DNA of 64,000 bases from Ditylenchus dipsaci (GCA_004194705.1 SADC01000907.1:434001-498000), one strand, 5' to 3'. Numbered from the stretch's first letter, positions 46,401 through 58,006 are shown. Translations and numbers: made by a program. Notes: a model not told the origin generated them from the letters alone.

Positions 46401-48280
46401 AAGACTCTTTTCGCCCAGCTCCAGTGACCAAAACGTGGTAGGATACCTTAATATACGATATTTTACCTTGGGGACCAAAGCAGCTGGTCAATCTTTGGTA
46501 GCCAACTTTTTTTTAAGAACTTCACTTTTTAGTGCGGAAATTGTTAGAAAACAACTTTTTTATCGTTTCTGGCGTATAAAAATTACTTAGGAGACGTTTA
46601 AACCATATTTACAGTTAACCAAAAAAGGGGCCCCACAAGTGCACAAGTACCTAAAAATCTTAGATGCAATGGTAACTATCTTCATTTTTCTATCTTTGAT
46701 AGAAGTGGCTATTGTTTGGTAAGTTTGATAATTAAGAATTTGAAACAATTTATGGAAATTCTTTATTGTTTATTACAAATTGTTTCCTTGCGAGTATAAT
46801 CTAAGAATTAAGTTATATTGAACACAAACAAGCTAAAGCTAGGAGAATAAGAGAGCGTGAAAGGAAGATGAAGCGCATGGAAGAACTCTCAAGGTTATTT
46901 CATAAAATTTCAGATTTTTGAAAAACCCAAGTTTTGCTTTAGATTCAAAGGCTTCCGTAAATCCAGCACCCAGTCAATAGAGTCCAACCAACAAAATCAA
47001 AGTTTCACATCTTCATTCAAAAGAAAAGCTTTTAAGAGAGCTGTGGTTGGCGAAAATGAATATGAGACTGCTAGACTCTTACACCAAGACTCTGTATTTA
47101 ATTATTTTTGGGTCGAAATTTTCTCCTAATAGATTTTGTAGGTGTTTGTGGAGGAATCTAATGGAGATGTAGATTCCGCCAGAGGCTCATTGAGAAGACC
47201 ATCCCTTCGCCGTATAAGTGCCTTTTTGAAAGATAAGAACAAATCGATCCTCAGAAGGACAAAAAAGAATCAACCTTGTAAGTTAAAGTGTCATGCCAGC
47301 GCCTCACACTGGCAATTCAAAATGTTATAAGATGGGGAACTAGGTGAATTCAAAAAAGAGTTCAGAATGCGAGGTTGTCATTTTGTTAAAGGGGCGTGCC
47401 CGTGCGTTTCGAATAGTTAAGGCGGGGACTATTTTTCCGTCGTTTTGCAATGTGTTAAATTATTGAATATGTTAACTTACATAAAACCCAACACCTAATT
47501 CCGGAAAAGTTTAAATTAAGTACCAAACCGCACAAAACTTATATTAATCAGGGTTTACAGACCAAAGCAGGAGTTCAATATCAAAAAGATGGTCTTTGAA
47601 CCAAAAAGTTAAAAAAAAGAATTTAAAATATTTATGGATTAAGTTGAATTGCTTCACGAAAAAGCTGTAACATGCAACGGTAAAAATCTTCATCCAATTT
47701 AATTGCTTGCATTTTCAGCTGTTTCGTGGCACATTTCAGATTTTTTGCGAACCAAATCAGTATGAGCCCTGTTTTAAATCTAAAATTCAGAAAAGCGGGA
47801 AGTATCAGATTGAACTGCAGTACCTAATTTATTTTTTCGAGTACTTTTTAGATCCTAGTCAAAAATAATTAAATCCAGCACCTAATTCTTCAATTCAGGT
47901 TTAATGGACTCCATCCAAGCACTTACAGCTATTAGTTTCGGATTTGGAGGTGTGGTATCAAAAATATTTAAATTAAATTAGTCGAGAGTTTCAGGCACAG
48001 AAATTGATATGGAGTCACCTCCCGAATGGACAGGTGAACGACTGGACATCATTTGCAGGCAAGCTTTTGTCTGTACTTTCCCATCATCATATTTTTTTAT
48101 TTAGGAAGTTGTTTCCGGCTGCGTTTGTGTACGACGTTTTAAAGCTTGACTTTGTGTTTTCAAGGCATTTAATTTGACATCTTTTTCAGATTGTTCAACA
48201 TTGCTTACTGGATCTACTATTTGACTCAGAACCACTACGCTAAAGAAAGAGCTTTAAGTGCTTTGGCCAGCTATACCTGA
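40438..48280 (+). CDS. Cys-loop ligand-gated anion channel, copy 1 (intact)
   Basis: Pentameric neurotransmitter receptor of the plasma membrane. Twenty exons fit in phase from 40406/40438-40493, then 42566-42702, 42751-42904, 44475-44519, 44563-44605, 44656-44680, 44725-44745, 44799-44942, 44992-45050, 45497-45631, 45713-45772, 45841-45871, 46664-46718, 46843-46893, 46943-47093, 47142-47277, 47899-47949, 47995-48058, 48105-48128 and 48190-48280, about 510 residues. The extracellular domain has FSQIWIDHRL, NKLWTPEV and IYPNGTVW. The Cys loop is C-DMNLELFPMDVQV-C (13 residues between Cys). Each TM segment is present; PARITLG before M2 predicts anion selectivity, and M2 continues SFQYGNIAKSLPK. 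M4 ends the protein. The start is uncertain and no clear signal peptide was seen. Two introns use GC donors. The ligand is unknown. Confidence 0.93.
40946..41457 (-). CDS. small heat-shock protein (HSP16-like), with an apparent 1-base frameshift
   Basis: Alpha-crystallin-domain chaperone of about 170 residues, single exon. The N-terminus is MSLIPFEDLFMPSRRP; the domain is seen in YNFKCSVAGYRPEELSVDVQG, QLVIQGKH and FERRLTLPP. After LTLPP the frame must shift by one base at a C run (GGGGG on the plus strand at 41138-41142) to continue as SLDKQSIQCHLDEQGRL, VKAVKKGV, KVNIPIGF and stop at 40946-40948. Without the shift the protein ends early at about 41080. The gene lies antisense within the first intron of the channel gene. 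Its promoter has a heat-shock element and TATA box. It could be an intact gene with a consensus error, or a recent pseudogene. Confidence 0.88.
41543..41594 (-). promoter_or_regulatory. TATA box and heat-shock element of the small heat-shock gene
   Basis: On the minus strand TATATAAA lies at 41550-41543, about 86 bases before the ATG. Farther upstream, 41582-41594 reads GAACATTCTGGAA on the plus strand, three alternating NGAAN units that match the HSF binding consensus exactly. This points to heat-inducible transcription. Confidence 0.85.
42022..42199. mobile_element. 178-bp pogo/Tc1-like MITE, copy 1
   Basis: CAGTCGAACCTCGTTATAAG at the left is matched in inverted form at the right, with TA on both sides. 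The copy at 53551-53728 has the same length and, read by eye, differs at only two bases. Confidence 0.92.
43080..44320. repeat. 800-base palindrome nested in TTTACA/TGTAAA arrays
   Basis: 43205-43600 and 43620-44010 are long reverse-complement arms (shared words: TTCTTACCGCAAAACACTTG, GGAAACAACTTGGATTGGTC, CCGATGGGCTTAAACGCTCA). The centre is short, AACC/GGTT-rich DNA. Flanks at 43095-43200 and 44180-44310 are arrays of ACTTACATTTACATT words in inverted relation, so the whole unit is probably one foldback element inside the channel intron 42905-44474. Confidence 0.8.
45914..46652. mobile_element. 739-bp inverted-repeat element next to channel splice site
   Basis: Arms of about 200 bases (GGCACTTGTGCACTTGGGGC to GACCAACTGCCTTGG) are inverted at 46440-46652. 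The core holds a second hairpin at 46245-46370 (GGTGTCTAAGGTACGTGGGT / ACCTTAGACA). The right end is 12 bases from exon 46664-46718. The family also occurs at 36298-36532. Confidence 0.85.
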
Positions 48281-49620
48281 ACTCAATTTGTTATTGTTTT
48301 AAGATTTCAATGTTTTATGTGATATTGTGTCTTTAAAAAAAAAAAAAAGCAAAAAAAAACTTTGGCCAATTAATAGGCATTAGTCCTAACCGCATAGAGT
48401 CAATACGTGAGTGCTCTCCAATAGTCATCTTTTTAAGTAAACGATGTCTTAACCATCTAGAACTACTCTAGTCACTAAATAAGTACTCACTACCAGACAA
48501 GTACCTTAACCACTTGGAAATTTCCTTACTAGATGGTGTTCCAGCTACCAGATACCGTATTTTCTCTAATAGGAAATCTGAAAAATTTAGGGTCCATCTC
48601 AAGATTTTTTGGTAAAAACCAAAAAATTTAAAAAGCAGTAGAGATCGTGGGAGTTAAGAAAAATAGTTTTGCAAAATATTTTCTTGAGGGCTGAACTACA
48701 GACCCTCAAAGTAGGGGGTGTCGGGTTATTAGAGACTGTCGGCCTATAATAGAAAAAAGGTAAGTTATCCAAGGTAGCATAGCTGGAACATAGAAAAACT
48801 ACTAGGTGAGCTCACCACCCCAAAAGTAGTAGAGTATAGAAAAATAGCTAAGCAAAGCTACTATAAATGTTCCCAGCGCACTTTATCTGCAGCATCGCGG
48901 TAACCAAAAATATTCGGTATTGATATTTGGCAGGCTACTCAGGTATCAACGTAGTTTCTAGGAAGTAAGGACTAAGTGTTGGTACTCAGGTGACAATATA
49001 AGTGTAAAAGTTCGGGCAACGTCATATTGCTAGACTCAACTTTGGTAAATATTATGACTTCAGATATAAACGAGAACTGGAAATGAAAACAAGACTTTTG
49101 AAATTTTCGTTAGAGAAAATGAGAACTTTCAAATTCCTACGAATTAGTCAAAAAATAAGGAAATTGCATTCATTTTTCATCCTGCTCGGAAAATTGATTG
49201 TTAAAAAAGTATAAAAGGAAGATTAATAATTATTTCAATGTAATTTACTCTTTCTAACCCTTACAATCTATATTCGAGAATAAGAAAAATTAAATTGAAT
49301 TTATCGGCCAATACGGCAGTGCTCTTCAATATCTCTCTGTTTTTCTTCTTTGCTAAAATATACTCTATCTCTTCGACTTGTTATTTAGGAAATTTAGTTT
49401 GCTCTTACGCTATTTGAAACATTACTTTCACATGCAATCGAAATAAGAGTCTAGCAAGTATTGTCTTGAATGTTTCAACCAATTCTAAAAATTTATTTTT
49501 GAACTTTCCCAAATATTTTCGTATCGAAAACTTAAAAAATTTCACTCACTAAATTTTTTCAATGGTTAATTTCCTGAATTATCCTGAATAAAAAAAGAAA
49601 GAAGACAATTTGTACCTTTG
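48281..49620. other. intergenic between the two channel genes
   Basis: About 1.3 kb, AT-rich. It contains a CCGTAT-family element (48553-48757) and no gene. A polyA-rich run at 48335-48360 follows the first channel gene. Confidence 0.55.
48553..48757. mobile_element. degraded CCGTAT-family element
   Basis: The left end ATACCGTATTTTCTCTAATAG is clear. The right side carries GGGTTATTAGAGACTG but no terminal AATACGG. The interior shares AAAAAGCAGTAGAGATCGTGGGAG-like sequence with 27070-27100. Confidence 0.6.
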
Positions 49621-52600
49621 ATGGTGGTCAATTCCGTTCTTCCTAACCTTTTAAATGTGGCTCAATTATTGAATGTTATTCCAAACACTTCTACCAGTAT
49701 TACTCCACTAGGAAATGGTAAAAGCTTCGGTCATTGTCTTAACAAAATATAACTTTTTTCTAATTTATTATTTGACTGAATAGTTTAGATTTTGTATTAG
49801 CAACGCCTCTAGTGCCACCCATAAATATGCAGGATAAATGGACGGAAACATGTATGAAAACAGTTTGATTTCCATTTTTGTTTTACAATTGTGTACATTA
49901 GGTAATTTGGATACAATCGCTATTCACTCCCAGCGCATTATCAACAGAGTTCTTTACGACAGGAATTACGACAAGCACCTGACCCCAGACCCAAAGGGTG
50001 TAACTGTTAGTATTGAATTGGCTTTGCAGACATTCTACGATATTAGCGAAACAAGTAAATATTTTCCTTGCAATTTCATAACAATTTGTTAGACTTTTAA
50101 GTATTTTTTAAGTATGGTACCCTAGGGTACATACCGTATTTGCTCTAATAATCGGCCACTCTCTATTAAACGGCCACTCTCTAATAAACGGCCACCCCAG
50201 AGACCTATATCTCAGTCCAGAGTCAATATTTTTCAAATCTGTTTTATGCATTTTCTTAGTTACCATGAGCCCTCCTAGTTCCACTTTTCAGATTGTGGTT
50301 GAGCACCCAAAAATCTCAAAATGGAAATATTTTTTTTCGATTTTTTAGGGGTTGAAAAATAAACGGCCATGGCCGATTATTACAGCAAATACGGTATATC
50401 TGCTTATTTCTAATAAATGTTTTTATTTTCAAACAAAATTGTATCCTTTTAGTTGAACGTAGGAATAATAAGGAAGCAGCAAAAATTTTGCAGAAAGTAA
50501 AATCAATATTTGTTGCTTATATTTTCTATTATAGCCCCGGTATTTGATAAGCTGGTTACAATAGAGAGTTTTCACTGAAAACTTTTTAGCCGATTTTAGT
50601 GTGTTTTTGTAAAATGTCCTGAATTTTCGACTTAAATCTTACTTTTTTCAATGTCATTGAGTTGAATTGAGCTAAAAGCCCTGCAAAATGTATTTTTCAA
50701 AAAAATATTAGTATTTAGGTCTTTTTCAGGTGCTTCTTTTACTGCAGATGTTTTAATGAGGTAAGTTGGTACACATAAATAAATCAAAAGTCGTAGATTT
50801 TTTGACCTTCCACCGTTTCATCCTATCGAAAAAATTCAGTTGGCCGTGCTGTTTTTTTCTGCGTACCGGCCATTTGGTGGAGTATTCTTCTATAAAACAG
50901 AAAATTAAACAAAATTCATATATTTTCGTCCAATTACATTTGAAATGACCCAATACTTATTTTCACGTTTCACAGGGGGGCGCGAAAAAACGCGTGCACT
51001 CTTGAATTATATTTGTTATTAAAGTCACATTTATTTTTCCTTCATTATTTTTGTTTTTAATTATTATTTATCTCTATATATTTGAGGTTGAGTGGTTCGC
51101 CACTTCTGTGTTTAAGTCTATTTTTCTGCCATTTCTTGCGAACCTATTTCTAATATTTCACCGGAACACTCAAGTACAACATTTAAGCTTCCTTTCAAGC
51201 ACAAACACGTTTAATTGAAGTTACTACTAATTTTTTTCTTGTCCTCCAAATAAGAAATGGCTGATTTAAGGCTGTATTTTGGACGTATTTTTTTATTTCG
51301 TAAGTGTCCGAATTTTTTCGCGCCACCCTGTAGAAGAATATGAACAAAAGAAATCAACGGAATGAAATCTGAAATTTATAACTCGGGCGATTTCCTTGCT
51401 ATACATACTTTTAAACCTTTTATAAGATTATCATATTATAGTCAAATATGGATTGATCGGAGGCTACAGTTTTCTCATCTTACTGACTGGTAAGATTTTG
51501 CAGAAAGGCTCCTTTTTTAACATGCACATAATTTAGTGTTGAAAATTTGACACTTAGCTCTGCCATCACTGACAAAATTTGGCAGGTTGAACCGTTTTTT
51601 AAAGACATCAAAACGACTTTCAAAGACTAATTTCAGCCATTTGTATGCTTTGTAAATTCCAAAAAATCTGAGGTTATAAAACTTTTATGTAGATGTAAAA
51701 TTTTTGTATTTCAGCTTCATACTTCGCCTTCCGCTAATACATTTGTCCTAATTTATCCGAACGGGACCGTGTGGGTTAACTACAGATTAAGGATTGAAGG
51801 TACATCTTCTGATCAATTTTTACCGCTCAACTTGAAGCCCGCTACACCCACACTTTGATTTTTTTAAATAATTTATTGAACAGGTCCCTGCTACGTAAAC
51901 TTAGAGCTATATCCATTCAACGAAGAAGAATGTGAGCTAATATTAGAGAGTTATGCATACAATGCTGCAAATGTAAACTATATTTGCTAAATCGATAAAA
52001 TCTTAAAACAAAAAACTGATTTTAGGTGCGCCTAAAATGGCGTGATTGGAACCCTGTAAGTAACCTTTTCCGGGACCAATGCTGTTGTAACCACCCTAGA
52101 GGTCAATTTTTTCTAAATTTTTGTTCCTGATTTAACGGTTCTTTGTCAATTTTTTACGTTAAAAATGTTTTTTCATATGAAAGTCGAGCTCGTTTTTATA
52201 CACACTAGCCGATATTTAAAAAATTCATACCAATTTAACTTTTTGCGTGGCGGGGACCAAAGTTAATTTGACCAACTATCTTATACGAGGGTATTCTACC
52301 ATAATTTGTCTGCTGAAACTAAGAGAGCAAAATCTTTTAATGCAGTTATCAAAATTTTAGTTTCTGTTTTAACAAAAATATGTTCTACAGAGAAAAAATT
52401 GTGAAGAAAAAATTGACCTCGAAGGTGCCTTTCGGAGAACAGCATTAGTTCCCTTTTCCAATTTTGCAAATATTTTACTTTTTTGAGGTGATACAATATC
52501 CATCCCGCACCAAACTGCCAGACTTTGTATTGTCAGACATAAGATGGGCACAACATTCATTCATATATGCAGCTGGAAAGTGGGACCAACTTACTGTCAG

Positions 52601-55600
52601 CTTTTTTCTGACTCGGCAGTTTGGTGTTTACATTGTCCAAATTTATTTTCCGGTGGAAACGGTGGGAGTTTTAATTGTTGCATAATTTATTTCTGCAATT
52701 TCTAGGCAGTTGCAATGAGTTGGATTCCTTTTTTCTTAGATCACAGATCGCTTCCGGCTAGAATAACTCTGGGGTAACTTGATAATATTGTATTTTTTAA
52801 CCTTTCGGTAACTCAGGTCAGCTCTCTGATGTCTATTACTTTCCAGTACGGAATATAATCAAATCTTTGCCACGAGTATCTTATATCATGTCCGTAGATG
52901 TCTGGATATTTGCGGTAAGTCATTAAATTAAATAATTGTTAAAATAAATTTAGAGAGACATTCAAAATCAGACAAAACGCTACAGTCGGCCCAAATTTAA
53001 ATTATACCCACGGTATTTATTTATTTCGTTCCAATAGAGAGTTTTCACTTTTGGCCAATTGTAGTATTCGAGAAACTCCAAAAAAATCACCCACGATATA
53101 AAACCAACGCATTATCTTGGTTGATTTTTTTTCAAATTTCCCGACAGTTTTTACAAAAATTTTGCAAATTTTTTCTCTCGCACTTTTACTTTGTTTTTTC
53201 ATCTGAAATTTTAATTGGCAGGTGACAGTTATCTTTGAGTTATTTCTGTACTGTATTGTGAGCTATTTCATAATGGTTCAAAGGCTGTCCTCATGCTCCC
53301 GCGGGACACGGGACAAGGGCCCCTAAACCAACGGGATACGTCTATTTGTTAATCCTGGCAACAGATTTAATGGTAAATTGACCCTACTTTACACGATAGG
53401 ACTAATATATACTGTTTAGACATTCAGAAATGATTTTTGGCTGTGCCGCAGGTCCTGTCCTGCGGTACAAATCTTGGGACTCGTCCGCGAGACATTGACC
53501 TGCAGGACAGCCTAAAACCCGTTTTTGATAGTTGTTATAAAAATCTGCTACAGTCGAACCTCGTTATAAGATACACCCAGGGACCGACCCCAGCTGTATC
53601 TTATAACGAGGTGTATCTTATATAGGGGGGTAATTTGACGGGAGTTATTTAACTTGGGACCGGACCCAGGTGTATCTTATAACGAGGTGTATCTTATATT
53701 GGGTGTATCTTATAACGAGGTTCTACTGTATGTCTATGTTGTAGAGCAGGGTTGATTTTGTTATGAGTCTGTTGAAAGCGGTGAAAAATGATGGCTGGGA
53801 ATATAATATAATGAATACAATGGATTTTTTTAAATCCAAACACCGAAAAAATTCGATATGCAGCAACTGCGATATTAAAAATCTGAATACAGTCGAACCT
53901 CGATTTAGTGGCACCCCGATTTAGTGGCACCCTCGATTTAGTGGCACCCTGAAGGCGATTTGGTTGGCCAGAGTTGGCCAAACTTAGCCAAAGTTTACCC
54001 CGATTTAGTGGCACCTCGATTTAGTGGCACCTAAGGCTTGGTCCCTAGGGGTGCCACTAAATCGAGGTTTGACTGTATTTATGTTTGATTTTGTTTTTAC
54101 AATAAAGTAATTTAACAAAATAATCAATAAAATAATTTTAAGGCCGTTGCCTTTGTGTTTGGATCTCTTGTGGAACTGGCAATAGTGGGACATCTTCATA
54201 GAACTGCTAGGTCTTTTTATAACTTAAATTTTATACAACTTTCAAGCTTCTAGGAGTACTAAAACTAATCAAAAGAAAACCCGGAGAAATTCATCCTTTC
54301 AAACTAACTACGATTTATCTGTAATTTTTTTAAACTAAAACACCCAGTAAGACAAATTTTTGTGCAGGAGTCTGGCACATCTCTTAAAGAAGAACTTCCG
54401 AGTTATGGAACATTCTATCATGAAGATGACTTACCGGAAGAACACATCAGCATCCTGCAACAGCCCACAAATGGCAGAGTAAATGAACACAGGGTAGGGA
54501 GCTTGGTATTGCGCCCCTCTCCATTTTGGTCAAAAAAATTCTAAAATTTTTCTGGCTTTCACAAGCTACTTTTAATGATGTTTTTTATATATTATCGCCT
54601 GTTTCTCGTATTTTCAGTGTTCTCCATTCCATATTATCTAAAAGATATTGTAGTTTGCTCTAACGTACATAAGCCGGCCTTATGCCTGAACAACAGCGGG
54701 ACCTTGTTCATTTTGTGAAACTTGCCAATTTAAGTGAAAGTTAGGAAAGTAAAGTATAAATGACACGATAATTGTCATTAGAAGTTCTAAAATTTTGAAA
54801 ATCATACAAAAAGACTTATTTGAGCTTGAAAATTTTGACGACAACAAATGGGTGGGGCCGGAGCGGGACAAACTGAATAAGTCCGGGAACTTTGATTGTT
54901 CGAAAAAATTAAGAAACTATCCTAGGTTTAACCTTAACTAACTTTAACTAAAGTTTAACCTTAACTAAAGCTTATGACTCTTTAGTCAATGTGCCGCGTA
55001 CAGGGGCATGCTCACCAGTCTTACAATTTGCCCGCGCCAATTCAAAATTTTTCCGAATCATTAAAGTTCTGTATAGATTTTTCAGATTGTATTCTAACAA
55101 GGCTTCTAACAAAACAAGGCCTACAATTTAACTTTAAGAATAATTTTGTTAAGAACCAAGTTAAAAAATCCATACTGAAGTTGAATGATTTTTTTGAATT
55201 GGCGGGGACAAATTTTGCCTTAATCGAGCATGCCCTTTAAAATCAAAAAAAAAATTATTTAATTTTAATTTTTCACACACTCAAAATGGGCTGAAAAATA
55301 AAAGCAAAAGAAATATTCACTTGCATCCTAAGGAACATAATTGAAAATTCAATAACTAAATCTTGTAATGCTTATCTGCTAATTTATTTGTTTTAGCCGT
55401 CTGTCAACTTTGGAGCTTTGTCGGAATTCACAAACAGAACAATAGAGCAATCGGCAAAGCGGGCTGCTAAAAACTCTATAAATTTCAACTACAAAATTTT
55501 CCAATCCCAATTTATCCACAGAAAAATCCCAGAGTAAGTTTTTAAAGTTTTATTAAAGATAATTCCAATGACTTTTTTAATAATTGCATGAAAATGATTG

Positions 55601-56803
55601 ATCGCACAATCATTTTTTCACATGTTAAAAAATAAGTATTGGAAAATGGTACTTTATTGCCTTTTAATCCATAAAACAGCTAGTCAACCAAAAACTTGTT
55701 AAAAAGAGCATGACATGACTATTTATTTGCTTGTAGTAAATGGAGAGATCCACTATATTGGGACGAAAATGCTAGAGGTTAGTTTACTTTTTGAACTTAT
55801 CTCTAATAATAAAATTTAGTTCAAAAACCATAAAGTTAAAATTTAAATTTTGGCTTTTAAATGATCATTTTGTTTGCATGTGTAATAGCTGTTTGACTGT
55901 TCAGTTGAAGCCTCAGGCTTTGTCTTAATTTGAATTTAGTAGGTCAGCATACGACGCAGTCGTGCTTTATTGTATAATTTAATTCAAAAGAAGGTCGACA
56001 TCGGGACTTGTGGGTCTAAATGAATAAACTGTCGTGTTTCTTAGAAATGATCGGCAAATTTGAAATCCTTGCGATTCTCAGGACTAGACTGACAAACCAG
56101 AACTGAATAAGACTTGAAAGTTGAGTAAAAACTGTTCAACCACCTAGGCGGGAACAAATTTCTAGGGTGTACATTAATCGGAGCGGTCAACTTGTGTGAT
56201 TAGAAATTTCCTTGCAGTGGGTAAACGTTAGTTTTTTTTGGCTTTAAACGGTGTGCAGGTTTGATGATGGCACGGTGGCACACTAATTATTTCGAATTGC
56301 TTGGCAAATAGCTAGGGGTAATTCTACTTAAACTTTTTTTTAGACTTTTTTGACGCCATTTTTGAGATTAGCGACCCAAATTACCCGTTGATGTTGGCCA
56401 CGCAAGCCAAAATAACTAGCGTGCCACCAGGGGGGGGGAGGTCGAGCCTGCGCACTATCTAGGCCATAAAACACAAACGCTTATCCACTGGGCCATACAT
56501 AAAGAAAACTTCTAGTCACACAAGTTGGCCGGTTTCTCTAAAGTAGCGTTCAACTGTAGCTTCTAAAAATCTGTAAGAAAATCTTATAAATTTTTTATGC
56601 AAAAAAAGTTAGGATTTTTTGTAATTTTAAATTTAAAAATATGACTCGGAGCTTGACAACAAGAAAAAGAGTAAAAAATATTTGTTTCAGTGTACTTCCC
56701 GCTCTCTTTCTTTGTTTTTAATATTGTCTACTGGACATACTATGTGGGTTATCACAGAATGCTCAAACCGCTGCTTTTTCCACTTTCTGCACAAACATCT
56801 TAA
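49621..56803 (+). CDS. Cys-loop ligand-gated anion channel, copy 2 (frame defects)
   Basis: Paralogue of the upstream gene with the same exon logic. Exons: 49621-49717, 49789-49851, 49902-50054, 50730-50760, 51442-51489, 51537-51630, 51715-51799, 51884-51972, 52026-52055, 52488-52661, 52706-52773, 52817-52914, 54143-54210, 54254-54320, 54368-54493, 55397-55533, 55737-55777 and 56691-56803. Features: SQIWIDRRLQF, IYPNGTVW, Cys loop C-YVNLELYPFNEEE-C (YPFN replaces the usual FPMD), PARITLG, FQYGN-IIKSLPRVSY, and M4 with VFNIVYWTYYVGY. Defects: the exon ending VEPFFKDIKTTFKD lacks the G of its donor (GAC|TAATTT), GGGG at 52771-52774 is one G short for the M1-M2 junction, and GGAATATAATC at 52850-52860 lacks one A in M2. 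It is either a recent pseudogene or suffers local consensus errors. Confidence 0.88.
50132..50396. mobile_element. CCGTAT-family element with CGGCCACTCTCTA words
   Basis: ATACCGTATTTGCTCTAATA at the left and TATTACAGCAAATACGGTAT at the right form the termini, with TA flanks. The internal word is CGGCCAC, repeated at the left and inverted as GGCCGATTATTAC at the right. It is located in a channel-2 intron. Confidence 0.85.
50973..51330. mobile_element. inverted-repeat MITE (GGCGCGAAAAAA ends)
   Basis: CAGGGGGGCGCGAAAAAACG at the left is inverted at the right as TTTTTTCGCGCCACCCTG. TA follows the right end only. The interior is noncoding, within a channel-2 intron. Confidence 0.75.
53275..53520. 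mobile_element. short inverted-repeat element
   Basis: AAAGGCTGTCCTCATGC at the left pairs with GCAGGACAGCCTAAAA at the right. Both arms carry GCGGGAC / GTCC words. No target duplication was resolved. It sits in the intron between M2 and M3 of channel 2. Confidence 0.6.
53551..53728. mobile_element. 178-bp pogo/Tc1-like MITE, copy 2
   Basis: Same length and ends as 42022-42199, TA on both sides, two base differences seen (GGGAG for GGAAG, and CTTATAACG for CTTACAACG). Confidence 0.92.
53890..54075. mobile_element. 186-bp pogo-like MITE, second subfamily
   Basis: CAGTCGAACCTCGATTTAGT at the left is matched by ACTAAATCGAGGTTTGACTG inverted at the right, with TA flanks. Internally GATTTAGTGGCACC is repeated. 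It shares the first 13 terminal bases with the 178-bp family. A further decayed copy of this terminal type starts at about 60008. Confidence 0.88.
56240..56508 (-). mobile_element. tRNA-derived SINE, monomer
   Basis: On the minus strand the 5' part reads TGGCCCAGTGGATAAGCG (A box) and later GCAGGCTCGACCTCC (B box). It continues with GGCACGCTAGTTATTTTGGC and GGTAATTTGGGTCGCTAATC, the same body as in the dimer at 34122-34476. It lies in the last intron of channel 2. Confidence 0.75.
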
Positions 56804-58006
56804 AAATTCATAAAGATTAAATATAATATATTTTTTTCATATTTATTTGTAGTGGCTTAATAGATAAATTTTTTATTTTATAAGGTTGCTGACTTTGTGT
56901 GCATAATGCGCAAGAACCCTCATAAAAAATACAACGAATTTCAGTTTCTACACATTCTTGATTATTCAATTTATTTTTGTTGAATTGTGGTACATTCCTT
57001 GTAAGATTATACACTCTTGTGGATCAAATAAGGTAAGAACTATAGACAGAAATCGGTCGGGCCTCGATTGGGGCCCGACCCGCCCGAGCTGATTTCGGGC
57101 TAAAGCCCCGACACGAAACCCCGACCGAAACTTTCTCAAAACCCGATCCCGAAAGTCATTTAGGACCCCAAATTTTGGGGTATAGACGTTTCTCGAAAAT
57201 GAAACTTTTTTCATTTTCGAGAAACGTTTCTCGAATTTGAAACTCAAAAGAGTAAAATATCTCTAGGTGTATACCTTATTTAGACATATCAAGGGTATTT
57301 GGCTGAATGTGATGGCCAAAGTCCAGCATATTCCACATTGCGGGGGTTAGGGGTTAACACATGTATGTACGCTTATCCTTGCAATGTGGAGTGTGCTGGT
57401 ATTTGGCCGCGAAGCGGCCAAATACCCTTGGTATGTCTAAATAAGTATCTTTACAGGTATACATATATACCCCTAGAGATATTTTACTCTTTTGAGTTTC
57501 AAATTCGAGAAACGTTTCTCGAAAATGAAAAAAGTTTCATTTTCGAGAAACGTCTATGCACCCAAATTTTTGGGGTCCCGATTTTTTCCAAGTAAAACCT
57601 TAACATGTTACTGTCTTGGTCGTTTTTTTTTCAATTCGCGGGGCCCGCTCCGATCGACCATAAAAACCGTGACCCTAACAGTACCAGAGAGTAAAATTCC
57701 GCTTCAAAAACCGCCCGAAGACATTCTTCTGGCTCTAGTAAGGTTCTTCTGTCTCTTTCTTCTAAAGAAATATGGTTAGATCTTAAAAAATTACAAGTGA
57801 AATCTGTAAAAGCTAAAAAGTTTATTATCAATGCTTAAGTTCAAGTTCAAACATCTAAAAAAAATTATGTTTTTAAGATTTTAACAGTAATAAAATATAA
57901 CAATTATGCTTACACCATATTATAATTATGCGAACAAAATAAATTATTATGAATAGGAAAATTTTCAAATAATTTACGAACGCAGAAAAGAAATGTTAAC
58001 CCTTTT
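56804..58006. other. intergenic between convergent genes, with palindromic element
   Basis: 57165-57582 contains inverted arms (GACGTTTCTCGAAAATGAAA, AAAGAGTAAAATATCTCTAG) around a core of GGCCGCGAAGCGGCC; flanking it are GC-richer GGGCCCGACC words (57056-57150). No gene was seen. Confidence 0.6.

Noticed and set aside
51586..51714. Short canonical splice in channel 2 as the normal form
   Set aside because: It keeps frame but removes a loop present in copy 1; loss of a donor G explains the pattern better.
54989..55240. 83-codon open frame
   Set aside because: It lies inside a channel-2 intron; Phe/Asn/Lys-rich translation of AT-rich DNA with no motif.
57299..57779. Two overlapping 95-98-codon frames
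   Set aside because: They cover the palindromic element between convergent genes; no splice or homology support.
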